DNA from: Chloroflexota bacterium
GTDB lineage: Bacteria; Chloroflexota; Dehalococcoidia; Bin125
Assembly: GCA_028873865.1 (NCBI GenBank)
Contig: JAPPNI010000018.1
Coordinates: 1-64,000, forward strand
Reading direction: 5' to 3'
DNA: 64,000 nucleotides
Shown here: piece after piece, positions 25,113 to 34,397 of the stretch
Numbering within the stretch: the first letter of the stretch is position 1
Layout: each line of letters begins with the position of its first letter
Made by a program: the position numbers and the translations under genes
Notes under the pieces: model-generated
What the model was told of the DNA's origin: nothing
The model's input: the letters and a program-made list of their open reading frames with translations, nothing else
Database searches by the model: none

Positions 25113-25174
25113 CCCACACCAAACCCCGCCCTCTCCCTCACGCCCTGCCCAATCCGTTGCCCCGCGCCCGCCCG

Positions 25175-25193
25175 CCCCGGGCTTGACCCGGGG
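25175..25193. terminator. Short GC hairpin between convergent genes
   Basis: CCCCGGG / CCCGGGG with loop CTTGA, between the MFS gene and the convergent aminotransferase. May act as a terminator or be a dispersed palindrome. Confidence 0.45.
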
Positions 25194-25202
25194 ACGCCGT
25201 GC

Positions 25203-26447
25203 TTACTCCCCAAACTCCGACGCCACGGCCGCAAACGCCTCATCCGACGCCTCGAGCGTGTGCGCCACATCCTCGTCCGTCAGCGCCGTCGAAAGGAAGC
25301 CGTTGTGGATCGGATGCAGGTACACCCCGCGCTCGGCCAGCTCGGCCGCGAACCGGTAGGCGCGCGGCACGTCCCGCGTCGTCATGTCGTCGCCGTCGAA
25401 CAGCATCAGCGGAATCGACACCGGCCCCGTCTGCCGGATGCCCACCCCATGGGAGTCCGCCGCCCGCTGCCAGCCCTGACGCAACGCGCTGCCCACGCGA
25501 TCCAGGTGGGCGATCCCATCCGTCTCCAGCATCGTCTCAATCGTCGCCTGCGCCGCCGCCATCGGAGCGCCCGTGAACCAGTAGGATCCCGTGCCGAAGG
25601 TGCCGGAGACTGCCTCACTGAGGCTCTCCCGACCCATCAGCGCCGAGATCGGCTGGCCGTTGCCGATCGCCTTGCAATACGCGCTCAGGTCCGGGTCGAC
25701 CCCTAGCGGCGCCCAGCTGCCCGCCATGTCGATCCGGAATCCGCCCCGCACGTCATCGAGGACCAGCACGATCCCGTTGGCGTCGCAGAGTTCGCGCACC
25801 CCCTGCGCGAACTCCACCGTCGGCAGTTCCTGATCGAAGCCAACGTCGTGCCTGAACGCCGAGACGATCAGCGCCGCCGCGTCGCCATCCGCCGCATCGA
25901 TCGCCGCCCGCACGCTGCCCAGGTCGTTGAACTCATACTCGATCGTTCCCTCGGCCTGCAGCGACATGTCGCCGCCCGAAATCCACGTCGGCGACGCCCC
26001 GTGGTACGCGCCGTGTGCCCGCAGAATCGTCTGTCTGCCAGTCGCCGTCCGCGAAACGGATGCCGCAAACACCGTCGCGTCGGTCCCGTTCTTGGCCATC
26101 CAGGCCCAGTCCGCCCAGGGTGTGATCTCGACCAGCAACTCGGCCAGCTCGACCATCTTGGCCGAGGGACCGTTGAAGCAATCGCCGGCGTCCTGCGCCT
26201 CCGCCACCGCCTGATCGACGGCCGGATGCTGATACCCGAGCAGGATCGGGCCATACGCGCAGAGGTAATCGATGTACTCGTTGCCATCCGCGTCCCAGAG
26301 ACGCGATCCCTCGCCGCGCGCGAAGAACTGCGGGAAGTTCTCCGGCAGGTAAGACGCGTTCTGATGTCCATACATGCCATTCGGAATCACCGCCTGCGCC
26401 CGCTCGCGCAACGCCGCGTCGGCCGCTCGTGCTCGTTCGCTGGTCAT
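25203..26447 (-). CDS. Class III aminotransferase (glutamate-1-semialdehyde aminomutase-like)
   Basis: PLP enzyme of 414 aa. Features: SRLWDADGNEYIDYLCAYGPILLG, AKNGTDATVFAASVSRTATGR, HGAYHGASPTW, DDVRGGFR (PLP Asp), and Lys in LSAYCKAIGNGQPISAL. It resembles HemL in layout but lacks the close HemL signature, and no tetrapyrrole genes are near, so it is more likely a beta- or omega-amino acid transaminase or aminomutase. ATG 26447 follows GAGGGA. Confidence 0.85.
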   Translation of the reverse strand: MTSERARAADAALRERAQAVIPNGMYGHQNASYLPENFPQFFARGEGSRLWDADGNEYIDYLCAYGPILLGYQHPAVDQAVAEAQDAGDCFNGPSAKMVELAELLVEITPWADWAWMAKNGTDATVFAASVSRTATGRQTILRAHGAYHGASPTWISGGDMSLQAEGTIEYEFNDLGSVRAAIDAADGDAAALIVSAFRHDVGFDQELPTVEFAQGVRELCDANGIVLVLDDVRGGFRIDMAGSWAPLGVDPDLSAYCKAIGNGQPISALMGRESLSEAVSGTFGTGSYWFTGAPMAAAQATIETMLETDGIAHLDRVGSALRQGWQRAADSHGVGIRQTGPVSIPLMLFDGDDMTTRDVPRAYRFAAELAERGVYLHPIHNGFLSTALTDEDVAHTLEASDEAFAAVASEFGE

Positions 26448-26513
26448 ACCGTCCCTCAATCCCCAGAGAGTGAACTGCGCCACAGTCTAGGAGAGCGCCT
26501 CTACCCTGCGCGC

Positions 26514-27683
26514 ATGCCTGGCGGACCCGCAGTCACCCACCCCTTCGTCGAATACGAAAACCATCCGCTCATCGCGGCAGCTCGAGACCTGGAACCCGCA
26601 ATCCGCGCCTGCGCCGACGAGATCGAGCAAACCGGCAGCATCCCCACCGACCTGATCGGGGCGATCACCAGAAAGGGACTCTTCCGCCTCACGATTCCCG
26701 CCGCCAGCTACGGCGAACAGGCCCATCCGCTCGTCGTCTTCCACGTCATCGAGGCCCTGGCCCACGCCGACGCATCGACCGCCTGGGTCGTCATGATCGC
26801 ATCCGAAGTCTCCCTGCTCGCCGCATACCTCCCCAATGCCGTGCTCAGCCAGATGATCGGCGGCGAGGAACCGGGCGGCCCCAGCTGCCGCATCGTCGGT
26901 TCGTCGCGAGTCATGACCACAGCGCAGCCTGACGTAGCCGGCTACCGCCTCAGCGGTCGGCTGAACTTCGTCAGCGGCGTCGAGCACGCGACCCACATCG
27001 TCGCCACCTTCCTCGATCCCGACGACCAGGTCCGCTTCGCACTCTTACCGCAACGCGCCGGCAAGGTGATCGAGACCTGGGATGCGATGGGCTTACGCGG
27101 CACCGGCAGTCACGACTGGGAACTGACCGACGCCTTCGTCCAGAACGCGCACACCTGGGCCGCGCTTGGGCCGATCGGAGCGCAGGGCCCTCAATGGCAA
27201 ATCCCCGATCGCTCCCTGGTCGCCTGGATCGCCAATGCCGGACACGCCGTCGGCACAGCCCAGGGCGCACTCGACGATCTCGCTGCCGCCGCCTCCGAGG
27301 CAACCACCGGCGACAGCGCTGCCCTCAGGGATCGAGAGCCGTTCCGCCTCGAATTCGCCCGCGCTCAGGCCGAAGTGGCCTCGGCCCGAGCCTTCGTCCA
27401 GGAAACCTGGACGCGAGCCTGGCCGTCCGTCATCGCCGGCGATCCCGATATCGCGCTGCTCGCTCGCTGTCGGCTCGCCAACGTCCACGCGGTCCATGCC
27501 TGCGTCGACGCCGTCGAACGCCTCTTCCGCGCCGGGGGCACAAGCGCCGCCCGTCGGACCTGGACCCTCGAACGCCGCTGGCGAGACCTCCAGACCGCCC
27601 GTCAACACGGTGCGGCCCTGGAATGGAACTTCGACGCGGGGTCGCGTCCACAACTGGGACTCCCGCCCCGACGCTCCCGTTAG
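26514..27683 (+). CDS. Acyl-CoA dehydrogenase-like flavoprotein (flavin monooxygenase subgroup)
   Basis: 389-aa member of the acyl-CoA dehydrogenase fold resembling HsaA/DszC-type flavin-dependent monooxygenases: short N-terminal helical domain (AIRACADEIEQTGSIPTDLI, KGLFRLTIPA), STAWVVMIASEVSLLAA, YRLSGRLNFVSGVEHATHIV, MGLRGTGSHDWELTDAFV, and a C-terminal four-helix domain. The catalytic Glu of true acyl-CoA dehydrogenases is not evident. The frame stays open about 660 bp upstream but that part is antisense to the aminotransferase, so I start at ATG 26514; no good ribosome site is visible. Likely hydroxylates a small organic with reduced flavin. Confidence 0.82.
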   Translation: MPGGPAVTHPFVEYENHPLIAAARDLEPAIRACADEIEQTGSIPTDLIGAITRKGLFRLTIPAASYGEQAHPLVVFHVIEALAHADASTAWVVMIASEVSLLAAYLPNAVLSQMIGGEEPGGPSCRIVGSSRVMTTAQPDVAGYRLSGRLNFVSGVEHATHIVATFLDPDDQVRFALLPQRAGKVIETWDAMGLRGTGSHDWELTDAFVQNAHTWAALGPIGAQGPQWQIPDRSLVAWIANAGHAVGTAQGALDDLAAAASEATTGDSAALRDREPFRLEFARAQAEVASARAFVQETWTRAWPSVIAGDPDIALLARCRLANVHAVHACVDAVERLFRAGGTSAARRTWTLERRWRDLQTARQHGAALEWNFDAGSRPQLGLPPRRSR

Positions 27684-27826
27684 CGCAGCTTGCTGTTCCC
27701 TCGGCCTCCCGCGCCGATGGGAAGAGGTTGGGGTGAGGGGCGGATGTGGCTTAGCATGACCGAATCAGAACGGCTGGTGGGGCGCACACGCCCGGTTGAG
27801 ATCCAGTCGCTTCGCCGGGGAGACGT

Positions 27827-30424
27827 ATGGCCGGTCCGCTGGAGGGAATCACCGTCCTCGATCTGACCAGCGGCACCGCTGGTCCCTACACGACGAAGCT
27901 GCTGGCCGACTACGGAGCGAGGGTGATCAAGGCCGAGCCGCGCGGTGGCGATCCGTCGCGCCTCTCCGGACCGTTCCCCGACCACCAGCCGAATCCCGAA
28001 GCCTCCGGCCTCTTTATGCACCTGAACACCAACAAGCAGTCGATCGTGCTCGATCCGCACACGGATGATGGCGGGGCCACGGTCCGTCGACTCGCCCAAC
28101 TGGTCGACGTGGTCGTGGAGGCATTGCCTCCCGGCGAAGCGGAGACCGCCGGGTGGGGCTGGGAGACCTTGCACGCGATTAACCCGAAGTTGGTTCTCTG
28201 CTCGATCACGCCTTATGGACAGACCGGTCCGTACCGCGACTACCGCGGCTCGGAAATCACGATGCAGGCGATCGGCGGACCGTTGCACGCCACCGGCGCG
28301 GCCGATCGTGAACCGATTAAAGTCGCCGGCCACTACGCCGGCTATCACGCCGGAGCAACTGCCGCGTTCGCGATCCTGCTCGCGCTGAAGCGCGTCAAGG
28401 ACGACGAACTGGCCGGCGACTGGATCGATATCTCGGTCTATCGCTGTCAGGCCGGCTGCCGGGATCGGCGAACGATACAGCTGCTGGCGGCTGAGTACAG
28501 CGGCGTCGCCCCGGGTCGCGCCTTGCCTACTCGTCGGCTGGTCGGCTTCGGGATGTATCCCTGCGCCGACGGCTTCGTCAACATCGTCGGTTCCGGCAAC
28601 CGCATGCCGCGGCTGATGCGCTGGATTGACAGAGAGGATCTACTCGAGGACGAAGATTACCTCGCCGGCCCGCGCCCCGGGTCGGGCTTCGGCGCCAGAG
28701 TTGATCAGGCGGTCGAGGCTCACCTGGCCGACCTCGGCAAGGTCGATGCGGTCGCCTCGGCGCAGGCCGCCGGATTGCTGGCCGGAGCAGTGATGACCGT
28801 CCGCGATGTACTCAGCGATCCACAGCTTGAGTCTCGCGACTGGTGGCATCACATCACGCATTGGCACGGTACCTCGCTGCCCTATCCCGGATTCCCCTTC
28901 CGCATGAGTGAATCGCATCCGCCCCGACCGAAGCGATCGCCCCGGCTTGGCGAGCACTCCCGAGTCGTCCTCGATCTCACGCCGCCCGACCCGCTTGAGG
29001 ATGAACGCCATCCCCTGCCCGAAGGTCCATCAAGTTCGCTACACCTGCCGCTTGAAGGCATCCGCGTCGCAGCGATCACCGTCGTCTGGGCGGGACCGCA
29101 CGTCGCCCAGTTGCTCGGCGAGTGGGGCGCGGATGTGATCAACGTCGAGCCGGTCAATCGCATCCAGCCGTACACGCGAGGAGCGGAAAACGTCCAGACC
29201 CGCGAGACCCAGTTACGAGGTGCGGAGATTGGCGTGCAACCGCAATATCCCGATGCCGAGCCGGGCGATGATCCCTGGAACCGGTTTGCCTCGTTCAACT
29301 CGCACGCCCGCAACAAGCGCTCAATGACCTGCGACATCATGTCGCCCGAAGGCCGGGAGGCCTTCTTCAAGCTGATCAAACACTGCGATGTGTTGGTCGA
29401 AAACAACGTACCGACCACCATCGATAAAGCCGGAATCACCTGGGACGTGCTGCGGGAGATTAACCCTCGGCTGATCATGCTGCGCATGCCGGCATTCGGG
29501 CTCGAAGGTCCATACTCCTCCTATCGCGCGTTCGGTCTGCACGTCGAGGCAATGGTCGGCCACACCCACCTGCGCGGATATCCCGATCGCGGTCCGGAGG
29601 GAATTGGCGAGACCCTGGCCAGTGACGGACTCTCTGGCGTGCAGGGCGCCGTCGCCGTGCTGATGGCGCTGCGTCACCGCGAGCAGGCCGGGCTCGGTCA
29701 GCAGATCGAAATGCCGCTCAACGAGGGCTTCATCCCCACGCTGGCCGAGTATCTCTTCGAATACTCCATGAACGGCGTCAATCCCCCCTCGCAAGGCAAC
29801 AGCCACAAGATTCGCGCTCCCTACGGCGTCTACCCATGCCGCGGCGAGGACCAGTGGATAGCCATCGATGTCGGTTCCGATGCTGAGTTCGTCACCCTCT
29901 GCGATTCTCTGGCCGCCGGCCCCGGAGAGGCCTCGGTGCAATCCGACCTGGCCCACGCGCCACTCGATACGCGTTTCACCCACGCCGAAGCGCGTCTGGC
30001 CAACTCGGATGCGCTGGATGAGCTGATCGCGCAAGAGACGAGAGTCTGGAACAAGGAAGACCTGTTCCACAAGCTGCAGGCTGCCGGTATCTGCGCCGGC
30101 CCGCTCAACGACCCCTTCGACGCCCTGTCCGATCGGCATTTGCGCGAAGTCGGCTTCTTCGAGCAGATGACCATTGAGGGCGTCGGTACCCATCGCTATC
30201 CGGGACTGACCTTCACCATGAGTCGGACCCCCAACCAACTCAGAACCCCACCCGCCAAACTGGGCGAACACAACCACGAGATCTACTGCGACCTGCTCGG
30301 CTACACAGACCAAGAACTGGCTGGACTGGAAGCGAAGGGACTGGTCGGGACTGCATATCCCGACGAGCTCCTGCCGACTCATGCTCGATCAGGTTCATCA
30401 GGCAATGGAAACGCGAAGGAATGA
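27827..30424 (+). CDS. Fused double CaiB/BaiF-type CoA-transferase
   Basis: 865-aa protein made of two complete class III CoA-transferase domains. Domain 1 (about 1-385) begins LEGITVLDLTSGTAGPYTTKLL; domain 2 (about 408-865) begins LEGIRVAAITVVWAGPHVAQLL. Single-domain relatives are near 400 aa and act as dimers, so the fusion may form an internal heterodimer. At the place of the catalytic Asp, domain 1 has His169 (VAGHYAGYHAG) whereas domain 2 keeps Asp600 (LASDGLSGVQG). GGGGAG lies 5 nt before the ATG. It begins a tight operon with the CMD and PhyH genes. Moves CoA between carboxylic acids; substrate unknown. Confidence 0.9.
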   Translation: MAGPLEGITVLDLTSGTAGPYTTKLLADYGARVIKAEPRGGDPSRLSGPFPDHQPNPEASGLFMHLNTNKQSIVLDPHTDDGGATVRRLAQLVDVVVEALPPGEAETAGWGWETLHAINPKLVLCSITPYGQTGPYRDYRGSEITMQAIGGPLHATGAADREPIKVAGHYAGYHAGATAAFAILLALKRVKDDELAGDWIDISVYRCQAGCRDRRTIQLLAAEYSGVAPGRALPTRRLVGFGMYPCADGFVNIVGSGNRMPRLMRWIDREDLLEDEDYLAGPRPGSGFGARVDQAVEAHLADLGKVDAVASAQAAGLLAGAVMTVRDVLSDPQLESRDWWHHITHWHGTSLPYPGFPFRMSESHPPRPKRSPRLGEHSRVVLDLTPPDPLEDERHPLPEGPSSSLHLPLEGIRVAAITVVWAGPHVAQLLGEWGADVINVEPVNRIQPYTRGAENVQTRETQLRGAEIGVQPQYPDAEPGDDPWNRFASFNSHARNKRSMTCDIMSPEGREAFFKLIKHCDVLVENNVPTTIDKAGITWDVLREINPRLIMLRMPAFGLEGPYSSYRAFGLHVEAMVGHTHLRGYPDRGPEGIGETLASDGLSGVQGAVAVLMALRHREQAGLGQQIEMPLNEGFIPTLAEYLFEYSMNGVNPPSQGNSHKIRAPYGVYPCRGEDQWIAIDVGSDAEFVTLCDSLAAGPGEASVQSDLAHAPLDTRFTHAEARLANSDALDELIAQETRVWNKEDLFHKLQAAGICAGPLNDPFDALSDRHLREVGFFEQMTIEGVGTHRYPGLTFTMSRTPNQLRTPPAKLGEHNHEIYCDLLGYTDQELAGLEAKGLVGTAYPDELLPTHARSGSSGNGNAKE

Positions 30425-31020
30425 TCATGCCACGACTGGGTCCGCAAACTTTCGACTCCCTCGACGACGCTCAGAGAGTGCTCTGGGAGAACATCACGAC
30501 GGGACCCCGAGGGAACCCGGAGCGCGAGCACGGCGGTCTGGCTGGCGCCGACGGCGCCCTGATCGGCCCCTTCAACGCCCTCTTCCTCTCACCCGAAGTC
30601 GGCGACGCGATTCAGAAGCTGGGCGCGGCGATTCGCTACGGGACCTCGCTACCGGCCGACCTGCTTGAGGTCGCGATCTGCACGATGGGTGGCCACTGGC
30701 GCGCCAACTTCGAGTTCTGGGCCCATGCCCGGCTGGCCAAGAACGCCGGCGTGTCCGAGGGGGCCATCGACGCCATCCGCGACGGCGAGCAACCCTTCTT
30801 TGGCGACGAGCGTCAGCAGACCGTCTATCAGTTTGGCCGCGAGCTGATCGAGAACCAGCGGGTCTCCGACGAGACCTACGAGACGCTCAAGCGCCTGATC
30901 GGTGAAAGCGGCGTGTTCGAAGTCGCGTCGGTGATGGGCTACTACGCACTGGTCTCAATTGGACTGAACACGTTCAACGTCGCAATGCCGCCCGGCGTCG
31001 ACGCGCCGTTCGCCGATTAG
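30421..31020 (+). CDS. Carboxymuconolactone decarboxylase (CMD/AhpD-like) family protein
   Basis: 199-aa all-helical protein. CMD core: SLPADLLEVAICTMGGHWRAN, EFWAHARLAKNAGVSEGAIDAI, then a second half with VYQFGRELIENQRVSDETYE and GVFEVASVMGYYALVSIGLN. It has a single Cys rather than the CxxC of peroxidase-active AhpD, so it is nearer to the decarboxylase or unknown subgroup. ATG overlaps the CoA-transferase stop as ATGA, so the two are cotranslated. Confidence 0.85.
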   Translation: MIMPRLGPQTFDSLDDAQRVLWENITTGPRGNPEREHGGLAGADGALIGPFNALFLSPEVGDAIQKLGAAIRYGTSLPADLLEVAICTMGGHWRANFEFWAHARLAKNAGVSEGAIDAIRDGEQPFFGDERQQTVYQFGRELIENQRVSDETYETLKRLIGESGVFEVASVMGYYALVSIGLNTFNVAMPPGVDAPFAD

Positions 31021-31024
31021 CAGC

Positions 31025-31885
31025 ATGTCGCAGATTATCTCGGACGCCGATCGAGCCTTCTTTGACCAGAACGGTTTCCTCGTCGTCAGACAGTTGATTC
31101 CCCGAGACCAGGTCGAGGCCGTCGTCGACGCCATCTGGGATTTCCTCGAGTTCGACCGCGAAGATCCGTCCGACTGGTACCGCGAGCCGCACCGCGTCAA
31201 CGGCATGGTGGAGATGTATCACCATCAGGCGCTCTGGGATGTGCGCCAGAACCCGGCTATCTACGAGCTCTTCCGAGAACTCTTCGGCCGCGACGACCTC
31301 TGGGTCTTCATCGACCGCGCCAACCTCAAGCCGCCGCCCAACGAGATGCATCCCGAATACGATCACCACGGCATGGTCCACTGGGACATCGATGTCCGCC
31401 AGACGCCGACGCCCTTCCTGGTCCAGGGCGTGCTCTATCTGGTCGATACGAAGCGGGGTGAGGGCGGCTTCCAGTGCGTGCCCGGAGTTCACCGCCGCGC
31501 TGCTGAGATCTCCGCAGGCATCTCCGATCAGGATCTCCGCCACCAGCAGCTGCATCAGCGGTTCCACGAACAGATCGGTCCGCCGATCGAGGTCGAGGCT
31601 GATGCCGGCGATTTCATCATCTGGCACTCGGCCCTGCCCCACGGCAACAGCCGCAACTTCTCCGACAACCCCCGACTGGCGCAATACGTGCGGCTCTTCC
31701 CGGCCGAGCCCTCGGACGAGGAGCAGCGCGAAGCCCGGATCGCGTCCTGGCGCGAGAGAACTCATCCCGCGTTCCAGAATCCTCGCGCCTTCCCCGGCGA
31801 CCCTCGCGGCAAGGAAACCGAGTCGCCGCCGGCCGACTTGACGCCCTTGGGCCGCAAACTGCTCGGTCTCGACGACTGGAACTAG
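31025..31885 (+). CDS. Phytanoyl-CoA dioxygenase (PhyH) family protein
   Basis: Fe(II)/2-oxoglutarate oxygenase of 286 aa. The metal triad is visible as H-x-D in MVHWDIDVRQTP and the distal His in WHSALPHGNSRNFSDNPR, where the following Arg would bind 2-oxoglutarate. RAFFDQNGFLVVRQLI is the usual N-terminal start. It begins 4 nt after the CMD stop, so it is the third gene of the operon. The family hydroxylates acyl-CoAs or other small molecules. Its 3' end overlaps the convergent transporter gene by 4 bp. Confidence 0.9.
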   Translation: MSQIISDADRAFFDQNGFLVVRQLIPRDQVEAVVDAIWDFLEFDREDPSDWYREPHRVNGMVEMYHHQALWDVRQNPAIYELFRELFGRDDLWVFIDRANLKPPPNEMHPEYDHHGMVHWDIDVRQTPTPFLVQGVLYLVDTKRGEGGFQCVPGVHRRAAEISAGISDQDLRHQQLHQRFHEQIGPPIEVEADAGDFIIWHSALPHGNSRNFSDNPRLAQYVRLFPAEPSDEEQREARIASWRERTHPAFQNPRAFPGDPRGKETESPPADLTPLGRKLLGLDDWN

Positions 31886-32844
31886 CCCGAGTACTCGACT
31901 TGCGGCTGTCGCCTCAGTTGCACGAACGAACTGCCGATTACCAGCAGCACCACACCAACCAGCACCTCGTAGCCAAGCGACTCTCCCAGGATCGCCCAGC
32001 TGAAGATCACGCCGAAGATCGGCGCAAACAGCATCGTCGCCGAAACCTGCGAGGGGAAGTAGCGCTTGACCAGCCAGGTGTTGCCGATGAATCCGAATCC
32101 GCCGATCACCACGCCCTGGTAGAGCAGGGCAATGATGAACTCATTGGTCCAGGCGATCCCGCCGGACTCGAGGAACAGACCGGCCAGACCGAAGATCAAC
32201 ACCGCCGCGACCGACTGCGTCATCAATAGCCGGGCCGGATGAATGCTCTGCGAGAAATGGGAGAGATAGACCTGGCGCGCCGCCAACAGCGACGCCGAAG
32301 TCACGGTCATCAGATCACCCCAGACGCTCGCGCCCGGCGCGCTGAATCCTCCGACAAACACGACGACGACGCCCGCATAGGCGACCAATAGCCCGCCCGT
32401 TCGCCGCGTCGACATCCGGTCGCCGGGGACAAACAGGTGGCCGAGTACAGCGGTCCAGAGTGGGAATGAGAAGATCAGCACCGAGGCGTGTCCCGAGCTG
32501 GTGTTGTCGGCGCCGACGTACATCAGCATCGTCTGGACAACGAAGAGCACGCCCAGTCCGTACAGAGGCCGCAATTCGCTGCGCGTCGGGCGCAGAGGAG
32601 TCCTGGTGATGATCGCATAGCCGATCACCACGACGCCGCCCAGCGCCATCCGGATCGCGCTCAGGCGCAGTGGCCCGACACCCTCCTCCAAACCCGCCTT
32701 GATCGCCGCCGGTTGGCCGCCCCAGAGCAGGACGAGCAGCATCGCCAGTGCTCCGGCACGAAGGGTCAGCGGTCGGCGGACCTCAAGCGGTGACAGCGGC
32801 TGGTTAGGTGCCGATTCTTGTGGGACCTGAGGTTGACGGGACAC
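31882..32844 (-). CDS. EamA/DMT-family transporter
   Basis: 320-aa inner-membrane protein with about ten helices in two EamA repeats: LLWGGQPAAIKAGLEEGVGP starts repeat 1, and repeat 2 begins after GASVWGDLMTVTSASLLAARQ. FAPIFGVIFSWAILGESLGY is the typical signature of repeat 2. Probably exports a metabolite or amino acid. It starts with GTG inside a perfect palindrome CGGGACACGTCCCG (32837-32850), which could be an operator or a translation-controlling hairpin; no clear ribosome site is seen. Confidence 0.88.
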   Translation of the reverse strand: MSRQPQVPQESAPNQPLSPLEVRRPLTLRAGALAMLLVLLWGGQPAAIKAGLEEGVGPLRLSAIRMALGGVVVIGYAIITRTPLRPTRSELRPLYGLGVLFVVQTMLMYVGADNTSSGHASVLIFSFPLWTAVLGHLFVPGDRMSTRRTGGLLVAYAGVVVVFVGGFSAPGASVWGDLMTVTSASLLAARQVYLSHFSQSIHPARLLMTQSVAAVLIFGLAGLFLESGGIAWTNEFIIALLYQGVVIGGFGFIGNTWLVKRYFPSQVSATMLFAPIFGVIFSWAILGESLGYEVLVGVVLLVIGSSFVQLRRQPQVEYSG

Positions 32845-32888
32845 GTCCCGAAGATACGGGTAACGCCGATCTATTCAGTGTCGTCGAG

Positions 32889-33974
32889 TTACTCGTCCAG
32901 TTGCCCGTCCAGTTGCCATGCGCGCACCGCGGTAACCGGAGCGAGGTTCGAACGGATCAGTGTCCAACTCTCGCCGGCATTGTTCGACGCATACAGCTGG
33001 CCGCCGCTGGAGCCCATGTACAGTCCGAGCGGATCACCGCCGTCCTGCCCCAGCGCCTGCCGGAAAATCCCCTGGTGAAATCCCGACTGCGGCAGTCCGG
33101 ACGAGAGCCGCTCCCAGCTTTCTCCTGCGTCTGCCGTGCGGAACACCGCGAGCGCGCCGTCTCGCGGCATGCGCGACTGATCGGAATCGAGCGGGATGTA
33201 GTAACACACGTCGGGATCGCCCGGATCGATCGCCGACGCAAAGCCGAATTCTCCGGGCAGGCCCTGGCCAACATCGATCCACGTTTCGCCATCGTCATCG
33301 GACCGATATTGGCCGAAGTGATTCTGCTGCCAGATCCGGCCGCGCTGCTTCGGATGGGCGAACATCGAGTGAACGCACGGCGCCATGTGTTGCAAATCGG
33401 GCGGCATGTGATCGGAGCGAATCCCGGCATTGCGAGGCTCCCAGCTCTCGCCGCCGTCGTATGACGCGAAGATCCCGGTGGCGGAGCCTCCAATCACGAG
33501 CCGGTCCGAGTCGTCCTGATCGACATTCAGGTGGTGGAACATCAATCCGGCTGCGCCCGGCATCCAGTACTCGGAGAACGGGTGACTGGATAGCGACTCG
33601 ATCTCCTGCCAACTATCACCGTCGTCATCCGAGCGGAACACGGCCGCCGGCATGACGCCCGCGAACAGGACACCCTCCTGCGCCCCGGGCTCGATCGTCC
33701 AGATGCTCTCCAGCGACCGTTCCCCGTCGGCAAATGCCGGCATCCCGGCTTCGCGCCAGGTCGCGCCGTCATCGTCGGATCGGTGCAGGCGAGCTCCCCA
33801 TTGTTCGTGATGGGCCGCGCACCAGATCGTTCCGCTGCGCGAGTCGCGCGCGGAGTAGTCAATGACCCAGCCCGAGAAGTGCAGAGCCGACCACTCCCAT
33901 CGTGACCGGCCGTCGGAACTTCGCCCGACCAGCAGCCCCTTCCGCGTGCTCACCAGCAGACCTGTTTCAGTCAT
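32889..33974 (-). CDS. BNR/sialidase-like beta-propeller protein (WD40/YVTN/BNR-like)
   Basis: 361-aa soluble protein with several Asp-box motifs (RSDDDGATW, RSDDDGDSW, SYDGGESW, RSDDDGETW, TADAGESW, SNNAGESW), the hallmark of six-bladed BNR propellers. Catalytic Arg triad of true sialidases is not evident, so enzyme activity is doubtful. The start ATG 33974 has AGGAG 6 nt upstream and overlaps the MoaD-like gene by 8 bp. The pairing of a BNR protein with a small MoaD/ThiS-like protein recurs in other high-GC bacteria, to my knowledge, without an assigned function. Confidence 0.85.
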   Translation of the reverse strand: MTETGLLVSTRKGLLVGRSSDGRSRWEWSALHFSGWVIDYSARDSRSGTIWCAAHHEQWGARLHRSDDDGATWREAGMPAFADGERSLESIWTIEPGAQEGVLFAGVMPAAVFRSDDDGDSWQEIESLSSHPFSEYWMPGAAGLMFHHLNVDQDDSDRLVIGGSATGIFASYDGGESWEPRNAGIRSDHMPPDLQHMAPCVHSMFAHPKQRGRIWQQNHFGQYRSDDDGETWIDVGQGLPGEFGFASAIDPGDPDVCYYIPLDSDQSRMPRDGALAVFRTADAGESWERLSSGLPQSGFHQGIFRQALGQDGGDPLGLYMGSSGGQLYASNNAGESWTLIRSNLAPVTAVRAWQLDGQLDE

Positions 33975-34281
33975 GTTCGCTCCTGAGTCCGTGAGTGTCC
34001 TCGCTAGTGCCGCCCGAGACGGCAGGCAGAATGTGAATCCGATCTCCGTCGGAAACCGGGTCCGACAGCTGATCGCGGTCGGAGATCTGTTCGTCGTTGA
34101 TGAAGAGGTTGACATGGCGGCGAAGCCGACGCGCGTCGTCCAGCACGAACCGGCGCAGCACGGGGTGGATCTCGATCAACGCCTCGATTGCCTCCCGCGC
34201 CGTGCCGCCCTCCACGCTGACCCGCTCCGGTACGTCCACATGCACCCGTAGACCCCGCGCCATTCGGATCTCCACGCTCAT
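33967..34281 (-). CDS. MoaD/ThiS-like ubiquitin-fold protein with C-terminal extension
   Basis: 104-aa beta-grasp protein: MSVEIRMARGLRVHVDVPE, TAREAIEALIEIHPVLRRFV, and SDGDRIHILPAVSGG at the end of the fold. MoaD and ThiS end in a free Gly-Gly that is activated as thiocarboxylate, but here Gly90-Gly91 is followed by 13 more residues (TSEDTHGLRSEHD). It would need trimming, like some archaeal and actinobacterial ubiquitin-like modifiers, or it is not a sulfur carrier. Cotranslated with the BNR propeller. Confidence 0.82.
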   Translation of the reverse strand: MSVEIRMARGLRVHVDVPERVSVEGGTAREAIEALIEIHPVLRRFVLDDARRLRRHVNLFINDEQISDRDQLSDPVSDGDRIHILPAVSGGTSEDTHGLRSEHD

Positions 34282-34327
34282 CGATCTTGCTCCGAACCTC
34301 GCATCAGCACAGCACGAGTGTTTTACG

Positions 34328-34355
34328 TTTATACTCGATCAAGCATTGGACGCAA
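34328..34355. promoter_or_regulatory. AT-rich divergent promoter region
   Basis: On the minus strand TTGCGT, 16 bp, TATAAA forms a reasonable sigma-70-type promoter for the MoaD/BNR pair. On the plus strand TATACT at 34330-34335 is a good -10 box for the VOC gene, although its -35 is poor. The two -10 boxes overlap, so the two directions could compete. Confidence 0.4.
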
Positions 34356-34397
34356 GCGCTGAGCGACGGTCGACGTAACGAGAGGAAGTGCCACATC

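Noticed and set aside
23987..25186. Alternative frame within the MFS gene
   Set aside because: Arg/His/Pro-rich shadow; the real frame has 14 membrane helices and motif A.
25848..26513. Upstream in-frame extension of the acyl-CoA-dehydrogenase-like gene
   Set aside because: Runs antisense through the aminotransferase gene and reads as Arg-rich noise; homology starts after 26514.
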